From Pseudo-nitzschia pungens (taxonomy: Eukaryota > Bacillariophyta > Bacillariophyceae > Bacillariales > Bacillariaceae): a stretch of 64,000 nucleotides of DNA. Shown in pieces: positions 56,501 to 64,000 of this stretch. The notes beneath the pieces were generated by a model. It was not told the origin of the DNA. It did not search any database and worked only from the letters and a program-made list of their open reading frames with translations. The translations under genes were made by a program, and so were the position numbers. Position 1 is the first letter of the stretch. Each line of letters opens with the position of its first letter. Location: positions 2,914,001-2,978,000 of the forward strand of contig CM074762.1 in the NCBI GenBank assembly GCA_037355855.1, in the 5' to 3' direction.

Positions 56501-56704
56501 CGCCGGGAGGAACAAAAGCGCCGCGAGGAAACCGATCGACGCATTGCCGAGCGCACGGAACGGGAGCGACGAGTCCAACGAGACAAGCTCAACAAGCTTT
56601 TCGGGGAGCTTCCGGAGGACGACGGGGACACGGACGAGGAGAACGAAATCGAACTCCGGCGAAACCGCCTGGATGCTCTTCTCCTCGGGAGAGACGAACT
56701 CTAA
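53564..56704 (+). CDS. USE1-type SNARE fused to acidic tract and ankyrin repeats
   Basis: A 1,046-residue single-exon protein. The first ATG (53564) gives MFFANHPTHEG; the frame upstream is a CA repeat without ATG. The N-terminal helical part (LLALRRLLYRMERYETFV, HSLLVRAQLCRDLWETV) and the stretch from AQREQIEEAIAMMARQMKE through NQLETVAEQNVAEVSSVADKV, followed by a transmembrane helix (about residues 367-388), match USE1/Slt1-type SNAREs of ER-Golgi retrograde traffic. In such proteins the chain normally ends at the membrane. Here another 650 residues follow: a very acidic Glu/Asp tract (about 430-760), then an ankyrin-like region (LRVAAASNDRASLERFL, HGYTALHFAALNEHADIVSLLL) and a charged coiled tail. 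If the tail-anchored orientation holds, this part is lumenal. The SNARE call is memory-based. Confidence 0.7.
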   Translation: MFFANHPTHEGYPPLDNDYDDEHDDEHDQFATTNDGVGGSKNYNSDESNLLALRRLLYRMERYETFVVDSDPPILVSEATAGDGNDHANDETDAGADAADKKSPQQHEQQTHPQQQTLRVPHPQTWHSLLVRAQLCRDLWETVASSEADGRGPGRAEYLELSQRVDAACKRAHVLAEHAREQEEREQSQSQSQSQTDMQSVDIVEHLFGLGAADEEGEIEHETKAAPEERPTGAKPMPRDEQEEDYYDEFQDDDHDEEGSSSAASSEETPTNSMNNSNTTTNNNKKTTTEELQKAQREQIEEAIAMMARQMKESTRGIQNRLQQQTESTLNQLETVAEQNVAEVSSVADKVRTHNVARKNSAFSSFATMIVIVGIFAVALLTVFTIPKSPDASLSAILWAKEADGVTPKSPTVRLLTKAAARVRRALFERDEDYDEDYDDEDEDEDEEKDSSEHDPYQGSEGHEEYYDEQEEYDRLYNDVHDEAERLLEKERLEQLVRDMKQQRRGGHDHRNAPKSKEEREEEKEEEEDDEGWLDEREEYGEEDAVNEEEEAAEEEEEYNEVDEEEEEQEDEEVVEEEEEHEYEEVDEEEEEQEYDEVEEEEEENDYEGEFTEEEETTNNEQSRDVLDEEAETETETERTAYEHENEAAAESMAIEAETEEKTENDTHENHLEQDEEQPDNPWGIDPVDEDELIHVQEQEQQQRATNQESTRQQSRQQRRQEQRRQRQKEQEQQEENNAETAPDFQDEINVDDIFASLQQQQEQQRQEEEEEEAAAVSSSTGEHESDSRAASADAERDQQRQSFDPANAFERDGVASKRVSPRELRVAAASNDRASLERFLELAPEHINRQDKHGYTALHFAALNEHADIVSLLLDQYHDHDHDDKNNKKGNDNWNIDVNVESYGENPHTAFGLALDKFGIDHPVTRAFLESGWYDDFEYENDDGADGESGDEANSVDEREKDDPSEPEVPEEDEREVRRREEQKRREETDRRIAERTERERRVQRDKLNKLFGELPEDDGDTDEENEIELRRNRLDALLLGRDEL

Positions 56705-57287
56705 TGCACCGCCGATTGTTCTATGCAGCGAGGCGCAGCCATTTCAAAATGGGCGGAACTCAAAAATTCGGTCGATGGATTGGTTGGCTCTGGCTGTCTA
56801 GCTGGCTAGTTTTGGATTCATAAAAATCGATATATTTACATGGATGAATTCAAACATATTGAAATGAATGAACCTTTCACAAAGGTATGCTTTGTCCCCA
56901 ATCATTCCATAAGGTTAATTATGAAGTGGGGATACATGCTCCTACGGTAGATACCCCTGTCGTAGATGGCGCTGTATAGTTTTCGATAGATAATTTTTTC
57001 ACTAGATTATTGCATTCGGCTGCAGTTGTAGACTATGCGCCTTGTGCGTTCAGGTCTTTCGTACGGACAATCGGATCTGCGTTTGTTAGTTTTTTAGGTT
57101 TGACTCGTGACAAAGCCGTATGCGAAACAATCGGAGTAGCGGATCATCCATGCATGTATGTTCGAACAGTGTGAACTAGAACGAAAGGGGTTCGCACATT
57201 AGTTGTTTGCTGTCCTTGTTTTAAACGAATCTCCGTTTTGTTTTCAGGTTGGAGTACTACCAATAACAGATACCATGTTTAGTTGCT
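56705..57287. other. Spacer between convergent SNARE-ankyrin and Cys-containing genes
   Basis: 583 bases of AT-rich 3' flanking sequence; no gene is recognised. Confidence 0.35.
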
Positions 57288-58172
57288 TCACCCTTTTTTG
57301 CGCAACATCTTTCCCCGATCGTCCCACTGGTATTGCTCGACCATTTTCCCTGCAATCAGCTTACGGGCCGATTGACATTGAACAAGGATCGCATTTTCGC
57401 TCATGTCTGCGTTGTTGCTCGGATCAAAGATTTTGTTTGCGTTCTGTCTCCAAACAACCCATTTTGGGCATTTCAGATCCGGTATATTCCCCTTCAGTGC
57501 TTCCTTGTAGGTGCACGACATGCAGCAGGGAGGTTGAACAAAACCCAGCCGGGCGAAGAAACAGGTTTCGACAAAGAGTTCCGAAATGGCGTCTTCCGAC
57601 AAGATATTGGACAAATCTTTTGGGGAAACTATCGTCGGCGCGCTGGATCCATTCACTACACGATTGGTAGCGGTTGCGAGTGGCGCCTTTGATGGCGTGG
57701 TGCTACTCGATTTACTGCTTGACCAGAAAGATGATCCGTTGGACTTTTTGGAAGTGGATACTCCCAGGGTAGACATGAACATGTCACTCCAAGACTGTGG
57801 TGCGGGCTCCTTGGACTTTGTTTCTTCGATCGTGTCCAATTCTTTTTCCAGTTCCTTCAGCGCAAATTTTCCGTTCGCACCGATGGAGGATTTGTTATTG
57901 TAGGTTGAAAGAAACTCAACGTGCTGTTGGTATTCTTCTTTCGTCAGCCACCCGCACGATAAGAACGACTCTAATCTCGTCTTCAAGGTCTGTAGAAGAG
58001 TGTTCGAGTCACTACTGTCAGACTGATTACTTCCAGGTTTCAAACCTCGAAAAGTCGAGAACAGACTCGAAGAAGATGCATGTCCTGCGTTTGCTTCGTC
58101 TTCTTCTGGAATGCATTCCATTGCTCGCATGAAAGGGGCGACTGCCGAACACGGATCAGCACAATTCTCCAT
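57288..58172 (-). CDS. Uncharacterised protein with conserved-looking Cys-rich C-terminal domain
   Basis: A 294-residue single-exon protein that I cannot assign. The N-terminal half is Ser-rich and probably disordered. It contains a helical segment LLQTLKTRLESFLSCGWLTKEEYQQHVEFL and ALKELEKELDTIEE. The last 95 residues look folded: LFVETCFFARLGFVQPPCCMSCTYKEAL, LKCPKWVVWRQNANKIFDP and NAILVQCQSARKLIAGKMV. Six Cys, including CC-x2-C and single Cys before PKWVVWR and after LVQ, suggest a metal-binding or disulfide domain. The Trp-rich WVVWRQNA stretch is distinctive. The start is the only ATG before the ordered part. The location is unknown; no signal peptide is seen. Confidence 0.6.
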   Translation of the reverse strand: MENCADPCSAVAPFMRAMECIPEEDEANAGHASSSSLFSTFRGLKPGSNQSDSSDSNTLLQTLKTRLESFLSCGWLTKEEYQQHVEFLSTYNNKSSIGANGKFALKELEKELDTIEETKSKEPAPQSWSDMFMSTLGVSTSKKSNGSSFWSSSKSSSTTPSKAPLATATNRVVNGSSAPTIVSPKDLSNILSEDAISELFVETCFFARLGFVQPPCCMSCTYKEALKGNIPDLKCPKWVVWRQNANKIFDPSNNADMSENAILVQCQSARKLIAGKMVEQYQWDDRGKMLRKKG

Positions 58173-59826
58173 AGTGTTCTATTACAAATTTGGTTTTTCG
58201 TTCTTGTCGTTATTCGTCGTAGTAGGAGTAGTAGTAGTAAAAGTAGCAAAGGCTTCTATTCCTTTTGATACTTTCTGAATGAAACGTGTTGCAGTGACTT
58301 GGGGTACTTGTTTCCTTTGATTTTGGTTTGCTTCGATTTTTTTCGAACTGACATCACCACACTGAATGATTTCTACTCGTCTGGTGCGGTTCCGCGCTTT
58401 CAAAACAAAAATAATATTTGCCTCTAAATGAACAGCTCAATGAGCGATGACACGATTGACTCTGTGAGACGAAGAAAAAGAAAAAGTGTTCACCAGGCTC
58501 TAACGGTTTCGAATGTTAATTTTCAAGATTGATTAAATTGTTCCGTACGTGTATTCGCGCGCGCGCAAGGCGAGTCTTTTTTTCAGCCGAATAATTATTT
58601 CAACTTCTTGCCCTCGTCTGACGCCGACCACACGGCGACATGATAGTAGTTGTGATCATGTTATTTCTATTGTCCACTATCAATTATTGCACACGTTCGT
58701 CCTCAGTGCGGTGTAAGGTTACTTTACTGTTTTTAAAAAATGTACGATTTACCAGTACACTCATCAGCATGATCATTGGTATCACATGCCAAACAATTTA
58801 TAGGAGTTTTGCGTCCTGCAGATTTTTACAAAACTGTTTTCTGAAAGACATCCAGCAGCAGTGTGATGGCACCTACCTCCTCTTCATTTGTCATTGTTGG
58901 GAATGCCAGTGTTCACTACTACTTTCTTGAACTCATACAATTTAAGTTTCAAGATGACTAGAAGGTGCTCCAGGATTATCAGTAAAGTACTAGTAGTACA
59001 AGCAAGAAGAACTATTACTGCTACAACAGGTTAGTATTACTAGTACTAGTACTCAATAGTCTACTACTAGTAATGCTCCTTTTTGTACTAGTATCCTTGC
59101 TTGTTGGTGCAAACTACCAATCATACTAGTGACAATAGTCCTACAGAAACCTTTCACACGACTCTTGTTCTTATCATCATGTTTATGATTCTTTTCTATT
59201 GTTCCTTACAATAAGGATACTCTTATAGGATTGGAGCTGCACGGTTCTTAAAACGTGACAAAACGGTTTCGGACATGAGTTGCTTTTTCATCATGATCAA
59301 AAAATTTCGTGAACTTTCGACGTCATCGTTTTTGACGTCCTCCAACGTACAATGAAGCTGCCTCTGATATTTTTCACGGGACTTGTGCGGCATTCAACGA
59401 TCAACAAAGAAGACTGAGGAAAAGATCAGGCTTAGTACTAGTCGTAATTTAACGTTTTGATGAGACGAAAACATGTGCATTTATTACATGATTCGTATCA
59501 TTTCTCAAGAATGTATACAAGTTCCGAAGACAACAGGTTATTTAACGACTACCATGGCGTTCCGATCTATGATTCGACAAAAAAAAACAAATAACCTTCG
59601 ACGAAAAAACAAATGAACTGGATCTTTTATCTAGAACCTTTCCAGCCCGTTTGTTTATATCGAGGTATTTTCTTATTTACGATTAGTGCATCAAAATTCT
59701 GTAACTAGACACGTTTTTTTTGTTTCCTGATCAAATTGATTCTAATCAAAAAGTAAAAGGTTGGAAGATTTCACTTTGTTTCCCTGATTGTCTCCATTGC
59801 GAACGTTGGATTCGCGAACTGCTCTC
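58173..59826. other. Divergent spacer rich in ACTAGT/TAGTAGTA repeats
   Basis: 1.65 kb. It contains GTAAGGTTAC at 58713-58722, a GCGCGCGC run near 58558, and a dense block of ACTAGT, TAGTAC and TAGTAGTA between about 58985 and 59135. No gene is supported. Confidence 0.45.
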
Positions 59827-61506
59827 ATGATAATGATATCAACAGATTTCGCATTTTCTGTTGCAACGAACGAAGAATTCTTCCCAGAAGATTCATGGGA
59901 CGACATAATCCGAGAAAATCGGAAAATCGAACCCGTGGCAAAGAGTGAATCTACGATTCGACCCTCCACTTTTGAATCGCGTCCAAGAGCAAGCCAGAGA
60001 AATCCCATTCTGAAAATGCAAACGGATGTTTTTGGTACTGAGTTTTTGAACGCGGATCCTTGGGTAGAGGATAAGAGTGGATTGACGAAGAGCGTTCCAA
60101 CTCCTATTTCAAATACTTTGGATAGGAGTGAAGGTCAAACTAACACCCCAACTCTCAGTATAGACACAAATTCCGGCTTCCCAATCGGTGTTTGGGAGGC
60201 TGAAACTGGCGATGGTGGTGACAAAGGAAAAACAGGTATTGCGACTCCTACAGAAAAGGGCTTCGGCGAGAAGACGCGATCATCCTCGAGAGGAAGACGC
60301 CCAAGAAGGGGATCAGGTTCAGCCAGCGAGAATCATGCTCGATCGTCTTCAAAAGGCCTTGACGAGAGACCATCTAGATTTCTAACATCCGAGGAGGTTA
60401 GTTTAAAACGACGCAGCCGCAGCCAGAGTGCTGGACGTGGTGCTCGCAGAAATAGTCCTGGTCGACGGGCTCGATCCAAATCGGTGCAACGAACAGCAAA
60501 AAAAGTCGTCGATGCACTAGATTCGGATCAACAGGATGGGTCTAATTCCGTGCAAAGGACGACAACAAATGATGTAGATCAGAAAGATACTCGCCGACGG
60601 GGTCGGTCTAGTTCGGTGCGAAGAAGGAGAGAAGAATCTGTAGATCCAAAAGGTCCACGCCGACGTAGTCGGTCTGGTTCGGTGCAAAGACTGACAAAGA
60701 AGGCTGAAGAGTCGAAAGATGCTCGCCGACAGGTTAGGTCTAGATCGCTACAGAGAACGACAACGTCCGTTGTCGATCCAGGCGATTCAGCAACGTCAAC
60801 ATCGTCGCCGCCAGTCGATGGACTGTTACTTTCTGCCAGTAAGCATAGACACGGAAAGCGCAACAGCAGACGCATGAGGGACATTCAGGAGTGCCAAATG
60901 CACCGAGCACTAAGTCAAGCCAAGTCTCAAACCACCTGCGAAAGTAATGCCATCAGTGAGGCATCACCAGTCAACTTTAAAAAGTTGTCACCAGAATCTC
61001 GGAAGCAACAGCAAAATTCTCCTTCCCCACCAGGTCCTTCCCCACCAGGTCGTTCTTCACGGTCTATCGCCAGCAGTAGGAGGACGTCGCTGTCTTCTTT
61101 ATATCGGTCCAAACCGGATCAGCAACAATTGGATTGGCACTCTGAATCTGATCTTCGCCGTTTGAACGTCAAATCTGCGTTGAACAAATTTCTCACGGAC
61201 GATTCCGAAGACAACAAAAACCAGCTTTGGACTGTAGGTTCTTCCCGGCGGGCCTCGTTGATGACCTCTGCGTCACAGTCTTCGAGAGCGAAGTCATCCC
61301 TGAGTGCAGGATTACAGCGAAGCGCACCCCACTTGTCATCGATGGAGTCGGATCGATCGATCGCGTCGGCTCCGGGGGCCCCTACAGGGTCGGCCGGCAA
61401 TGCCCGTCGATCGTCACTGAGGCGCGGGACACGGGTTGGTCATCGATCCCAGAGCCAAAGTTCTCTTCATGGATCACGGCATCGTAGCAGCCGATCGCTG
61501 GCATAA
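59827..61506 (+). CDS. Uncharacterised RS/basic repeat protein
   Basis: A 559-residue product from ATG 59827; the upstream open frame lacks ATG. The acidic N-terminal third has FFPEDSWDDIIRENRK and FLNADPWVEDK segments. The central part (about residues 195-325) has five degenerate repeats of about 30 residues built as RRR-S-RS-x-SVQR-T-x(2)-VD-x-D. The rest is Ser/Arg-rich and ends in SLHGSRHRSSRSLA. It recalls SR-rich nuclear or cytoskeletal phosphoproteins, but there is no RRM or kinase domain. A Pro-rich PSPPGPSPPGRSS lies at about residue 400. The function is unknown. Confidence 0.6.
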   Translation: MIMISTDFAFSVATNEEFFPEDSWDDIIRENRKIEPVAKSESTIRPSTFESRPRASQRNPILKMQTDVFGTEFLNADPWVEDKSGLTKSVPTPISNTLDRSEGQTNTPTLSIDTNSGFPIGVWEAETGDGGDKGKTGIATPTEKGFGEKTRSSSRGRRPRRGSGSASENHARSSSKGLDERPSRFLTSEEVSLKRRSRSQSAGRGARRNSPGRRARSKSVQRTAKKVVDALDSDQQDGSNSVQRTTTNDVDQKDTRRRGRSSSVRRRREESVDPKGPRRRSRSGSVQRLTKKAEESKDARRQVRSRSLQRTTTSVVDPGDSATSTSSPPVDGLLLSASKHRHGKRNSRRMRDIQECQMHRALSQAKSQTTCESNAISEASPVNFKKLSPESRKQQQNSPSPPGPSPPGRSSRSIASSRRTSLSSLYRSKPDQQQLDWHSESDLRRLNVKSALNKFLTDDSEDNKNQLWTVGSSRRASLMTSASQSSRAKSSLSAGLQRSAPHLSSMESDRSIASAPGAPTGSAGNARRSSLRRGTRVGHRSQSQSSLHGSRHRSSRSLA

Positions 61507-61805
61507 AACAGTGGAAGATGATCTACCATATCTTTTCTTTTTTTGGGTAAAAACTTGAATACATTTGTTACAATTTTACTTCTCTATTGTGTTTGATGAT
61601 ATTGTAATATATATGTATATATATATATATATATACTTGTGTCCCTCTCCGTGTACAAAAGAGAAGTCCTATACGTCTCTAGCACGAGCAAGGGCACTCC
61701 TCATCAAAAAAATTTGCGTCAAAAGCTATTGTACACATTCAAAAACCCCTTTCTAAAATTGTTTTCTCCCTCGACATTGCTGCATCCATCTTCGACTTTG
61801 GTCAA
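61507..61805. repeat. Convergent 3' spacer with TA dinucleotide run
   Basis: 299 bases between converging genes. They include an alternating TA tract at about 61605-61636. No gene is recognised. Confidence 0.55.
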
Positions 61806-62822
61806 TCAGTTCGCTCCCTTTCTCTCGTCTCCCCACCACTGTGGAAGGTCTCTCGACGCGGTGAACGCCTTTGGAAACAAGGCATCTGGACCACCTTTTT
61901 TCGAAAAGTGTCCCGTTGCCCATTGCATCATTTTCAATGAGGTGCTCTCGGGCTGGGTCGGAAGAAAGTCGAGCCCAATCGTATTCAGCACGCCCATAAC
62001 CAGTCCTTTTCCGTCGGTCGTAGACAAACGATCTCGGTCTTCAAACCGATCCACAACATACCCGGCCGAAATATATTTTACTTGCATTCGATCCAAATCG
62101 TTGAAAGTGATGGACCAGGCTTCAGTGGAGCCCACGTACTCCCTCCCGTCCGGTTTCTGGAGCATGTTGCCAACCTTGCCCAAAAATCCACCCAAGGGGT
62201 ACTGGTAGGTTCCGGTGGCTTTCACGAAAAACCGCACCTTGAGGGGATCGATCACGTCGACACTGAACCCGTAGCAATTCGGATTGATGTCGGGAAAGGC
62301 CTCGTACACCCGAAAGTAGTCCAAAACGTCGATGTAATCCCACTTGTTGAGGGGTCCAATCACTGGCCCGCGAAAGACAAAATCATCGGCGAGAATACTG
62401 CTGGGGTCGTTGTAATCGTTGTAGTCGTAATAACCATCGTTGTTGTAGTTGTAGCCATTTTCATAAGCAAAGTCATAATTGTTGTTCATGCTGTTCAGGT
62501 TGACGTTGTTGTCGTTTGGCATCATTGGGCTGAAATACCCGCTTTGAAACTTCATGAAGCGTTCTGCCGCATTCCGCAGCTTGCGATTGATAGCATCCTG
62601 GGTGACGGTAGGGGAGGGCGTTGAAGAAGTCGACATACGGTACCACTGTAAATTCCCATCAACCAAATCCCGCAATTCCGTGCCGCTAGGGTTTCTTCTC
62701 GAACTCCTGTTGTTCTCTCCCAGATTGACTGCGCCACGAGTCGTAACGTCGGCAAACGAATGCCAGGACTCGGTGACCGTCGTGACGGAAAGGATTACAA
62801 AGGAGAACAGCGAGAACTTCAT
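61806..62822 (-). CDS. Secreted or plastid SnoaL/NTF2-like domain protein
   Basis: A 338-residue protein. The chosen ATG (62822) gives a signal peptide MKFSLFSFVILSVTTVTES followed by WHSFADV. An in-frame ATG 18 codons upstream would bury the signal. After a Ser/Arg-rich linker, a helix QDAINRKLRNAAERFMKF and an Asn/Tyr-rich repeat (GYNYNNDGYYDYNDYND), a cone-shaped NTF2-like fold is suggested. It runs LADDFVFRGPVIGPLNKWDYI, YRVYEAFPDINP-like FRVYEAFPDINPNC, GFSVDVIDPLKVRFFVKATGT and STEAWSITFNDLDRMQVKYISAGYVVDRF. SnoaL-like proteins bind small hydrophobic ligands or catalyse cyclisations, so no specific role can be given. The signal plus basic linker would suit plastid import, but a clear ASAFAP motif is not seen. 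Confidence 0.65.
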   Translation of the reverse strand: MKFSLFSFVILSVTTVTESWHSFADVTTRGAVNLGENNRSSRRNPSGTELRDLVDGNLQWYRMSTSSTPSPTVTQDAINRKLRNAAERFMKFQSGYFSPMMPNDNNVNLNSMNNNYDFAYENGYNYNNDGYYDYNDYNDPSSILADDFVFRGPVIGPLNKWDYIDVLDYFRVYEAFPDINPNCYGFSVDVIDPLKVRFFVKATGTYQYPLGGFLGKVGNMLQKPDGREYVGSTEAWSITFNDLDRMQVKYISAGYVVDRFEDRDRLSTTDGKGLVMGVLNTIGLDFLPTQPESTSLKMMQWATGHFSKKGGPDALFPKAFTASRDLPQWWGDERKGAN

Positions 62823-63914
62823 CTTCAATTTATGGGACTTCGTTTGATACCCACAGATAGTCAGTTGCTTATGCATGTTCAGCTGAGAATTGTGTTGACG
62901 ACGACATCAAATTGTACTTGTTCTGCGAAAGAAAAAGGCCGGAGTTGGCATCAGACAGCCCGGAGCGGTTTCAGTGTACAAGTAAGATTTTACAAGTACA
63001 AGTACAAGTACAGACAGGTGGTATTACTTTTACGAGTACTCATCTGTTTCTTCTTGGCAGCCGATAACGGCAGAGTGAATGTTTGTGAATGTTTTGGTGT
63101 CTGCGTTGTGGCGCACCCTCAGTTCGCCATTTGTGGTGACGTGTTATGTTTCAGCGAGGCGTGCCGCGAATCGAATCGATGATATTCAACAATAAATCGT
63201 TCTGCTGCAGATTTGACAGTGTACCAATCACAATCGCAATTCAGTCCGGATGACATGATTGAGCGAAAACGAAACACTCATCAACAGCTGGACCCAAGTG
63301 TTCCTTTTGGTTGGAACAATCCGGACCCGCACTACCACCAGTCAGATGGACTGATGGTCATGATGATTCATCCTCGGGATACAATCAAAAAATACCGTAG
63401 TACAGTACGAAGTAAGTAGTAATAATTAGAGAGTTGGCACCGTCATTCTGCGAATTGTACTTCGTAGTAATGGTCACCAATGCCAAAGCACTTGCTTCAC
63501 CAACGACAATCAAAATCCAACAGTCATCTATTAACCAACACCAAGAACAACCTAACGACCACTTAGAAAAGGAAGAACACAAGTAAACCAAACTATGACG
63601 ACCCCTAAGGTTTTCCGTTAGTAGATACATCCTCATATTCAACACTGTGGGCCCAGCACGAACTGACCGCCGGTGGGATTGATAGTAGTAGTAGTAGTAC
63701 TGAATTGTGCATAGTAGTACATGTGCATTGCACTACTATGTTTGATTGAGAATGTGAAGTACTTGTTAGTAGTAGTAATAATAGTAGTAGAAGTAATGGA
63801 TCGGAACCTGACACTTTGTGAAGGTATGATATGTGTTGCTGCTACCACCACTAGTGCTGAACTTTAAGATACTTCTTACTGCCCTAGCTGCCATTCCATC
63901 ATGAGGAGATTATC
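62823..63914. other. Intergenic region at right end
   Basis: About 1.1 kb, AT-rich. It contains AAGTACAAGTAC at 62993-63012 and TAGTAGTA runs at about 63685-63700 and 63768-63795. No gene is supported. Confidence 0.35.
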
Positions 63915-64000
63915 ATGGCAGAAAACGATGGAAACTTTGAAAATATTTTCCTGGAAGACCAAAACATAGCAATGACAATACAATACCATAACGGTTTGCC
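63915..64000 (+). CDS. Possible 5' end of a gene cut by the window edge
   Basis: An ATG at 63915 opens a frame (MAENDGNFENIFLEDQ) that stays open to the end of the window. At 28 codons this could be chance. It is listed only because a gene may continue beyond the edge. Confidence 0.2.
   Translation, partial: MAENDGNFENIFLEDQNIAMTIQYHNGL

Overview
This is a nuclear window from a photosynthetic stramenopile, most likely a diatom. About ten genes are interrupted by short GT-AG introns (roughly 55 to 560 bases). Several products have signal-peptide-plus-transit-like N-termini of the kind used for complex plastids. The gene content is eukaryotic: SF-assemblin, Era with a long presequence, UTP12, NOP2, a SNF2 ATPase, a Ragulator subunit, DPAGT1, an ER lectin and a fatty-acid-photodecarboxylase-like GMC enzyme. 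Many proteins carry runs of Asn, Asp, Glu, Gln or Thr encoded by trinucleotide repeats. I cannot name genus or species from sequence alone.

Left part (1 to about 28 kb; visibly GC-rich, genes closely packed on both strands): SF-assemblin (+), a GT25-like glycosyltransferase (-), a two-MRH-domain OS-9/erlectin-type lectin (+) whose 3' end is tandemly triplicated, UTP12/WDR3 in three exons (-), a 6-pyruvoyl-tetrahydropterin-synthase-family protein (+), Era GTPase (-), two uncharacterised ORFs (+), an NAD(P)-binding SDR-like protein with a Tat-like plastid presequence (+), a class-3/DAG lipase (-), LAMTOR5 (+), DPAGT1/ALG7 in three exons (-) and a nodulin-like MFS transporter (+).

Middle part (28 to 48 kb; visibly more AT-rich with longer spacers): a fatty acid photodecarboxylase homologue (-, three exons), a TPR protein (-, three exons), a cytochrome P450 (-), a 2.7 kb stretch without recognisable genes, an SLC37-type sugar-phosphate exchanger (+, three exons), NOP2 rRNA methyltransferase (-, two exons) and a protein with an internal domain duplication (+).

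Right part (46 to 64 kb): a SNF2/BRM-type remodeller with a long poly-Gln N-terminus and a bromodomain (-, two exons), an unusual USE1-type SNARE fused to an acidic tract and ankyrin repeats (+), a Cys-containing unknown (-), an RS-repeat unknown (+) and a secreted or plastid NTF2/SnoaL-like protein (-).

The genes do not form one pathway. Themes that recur are N-glycan synthesis and glycoprotein quality control (DPAGT1, MRH lectin, GT25), ribosome biogenesis (UTP12, NOP2, Era) and lipid metabolism (lipase, photodecarboxylase). Exon joins were worked out by hand from reading frame and GT/AG signals. Family calls rest on motifs recalled from known families, not on a database search. Spacers contain a recurring near-palindromic motif of the type GTAAG(G)TTAC. 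No tRNA, rRNA, CRISPR array or intact transposon was recognised.
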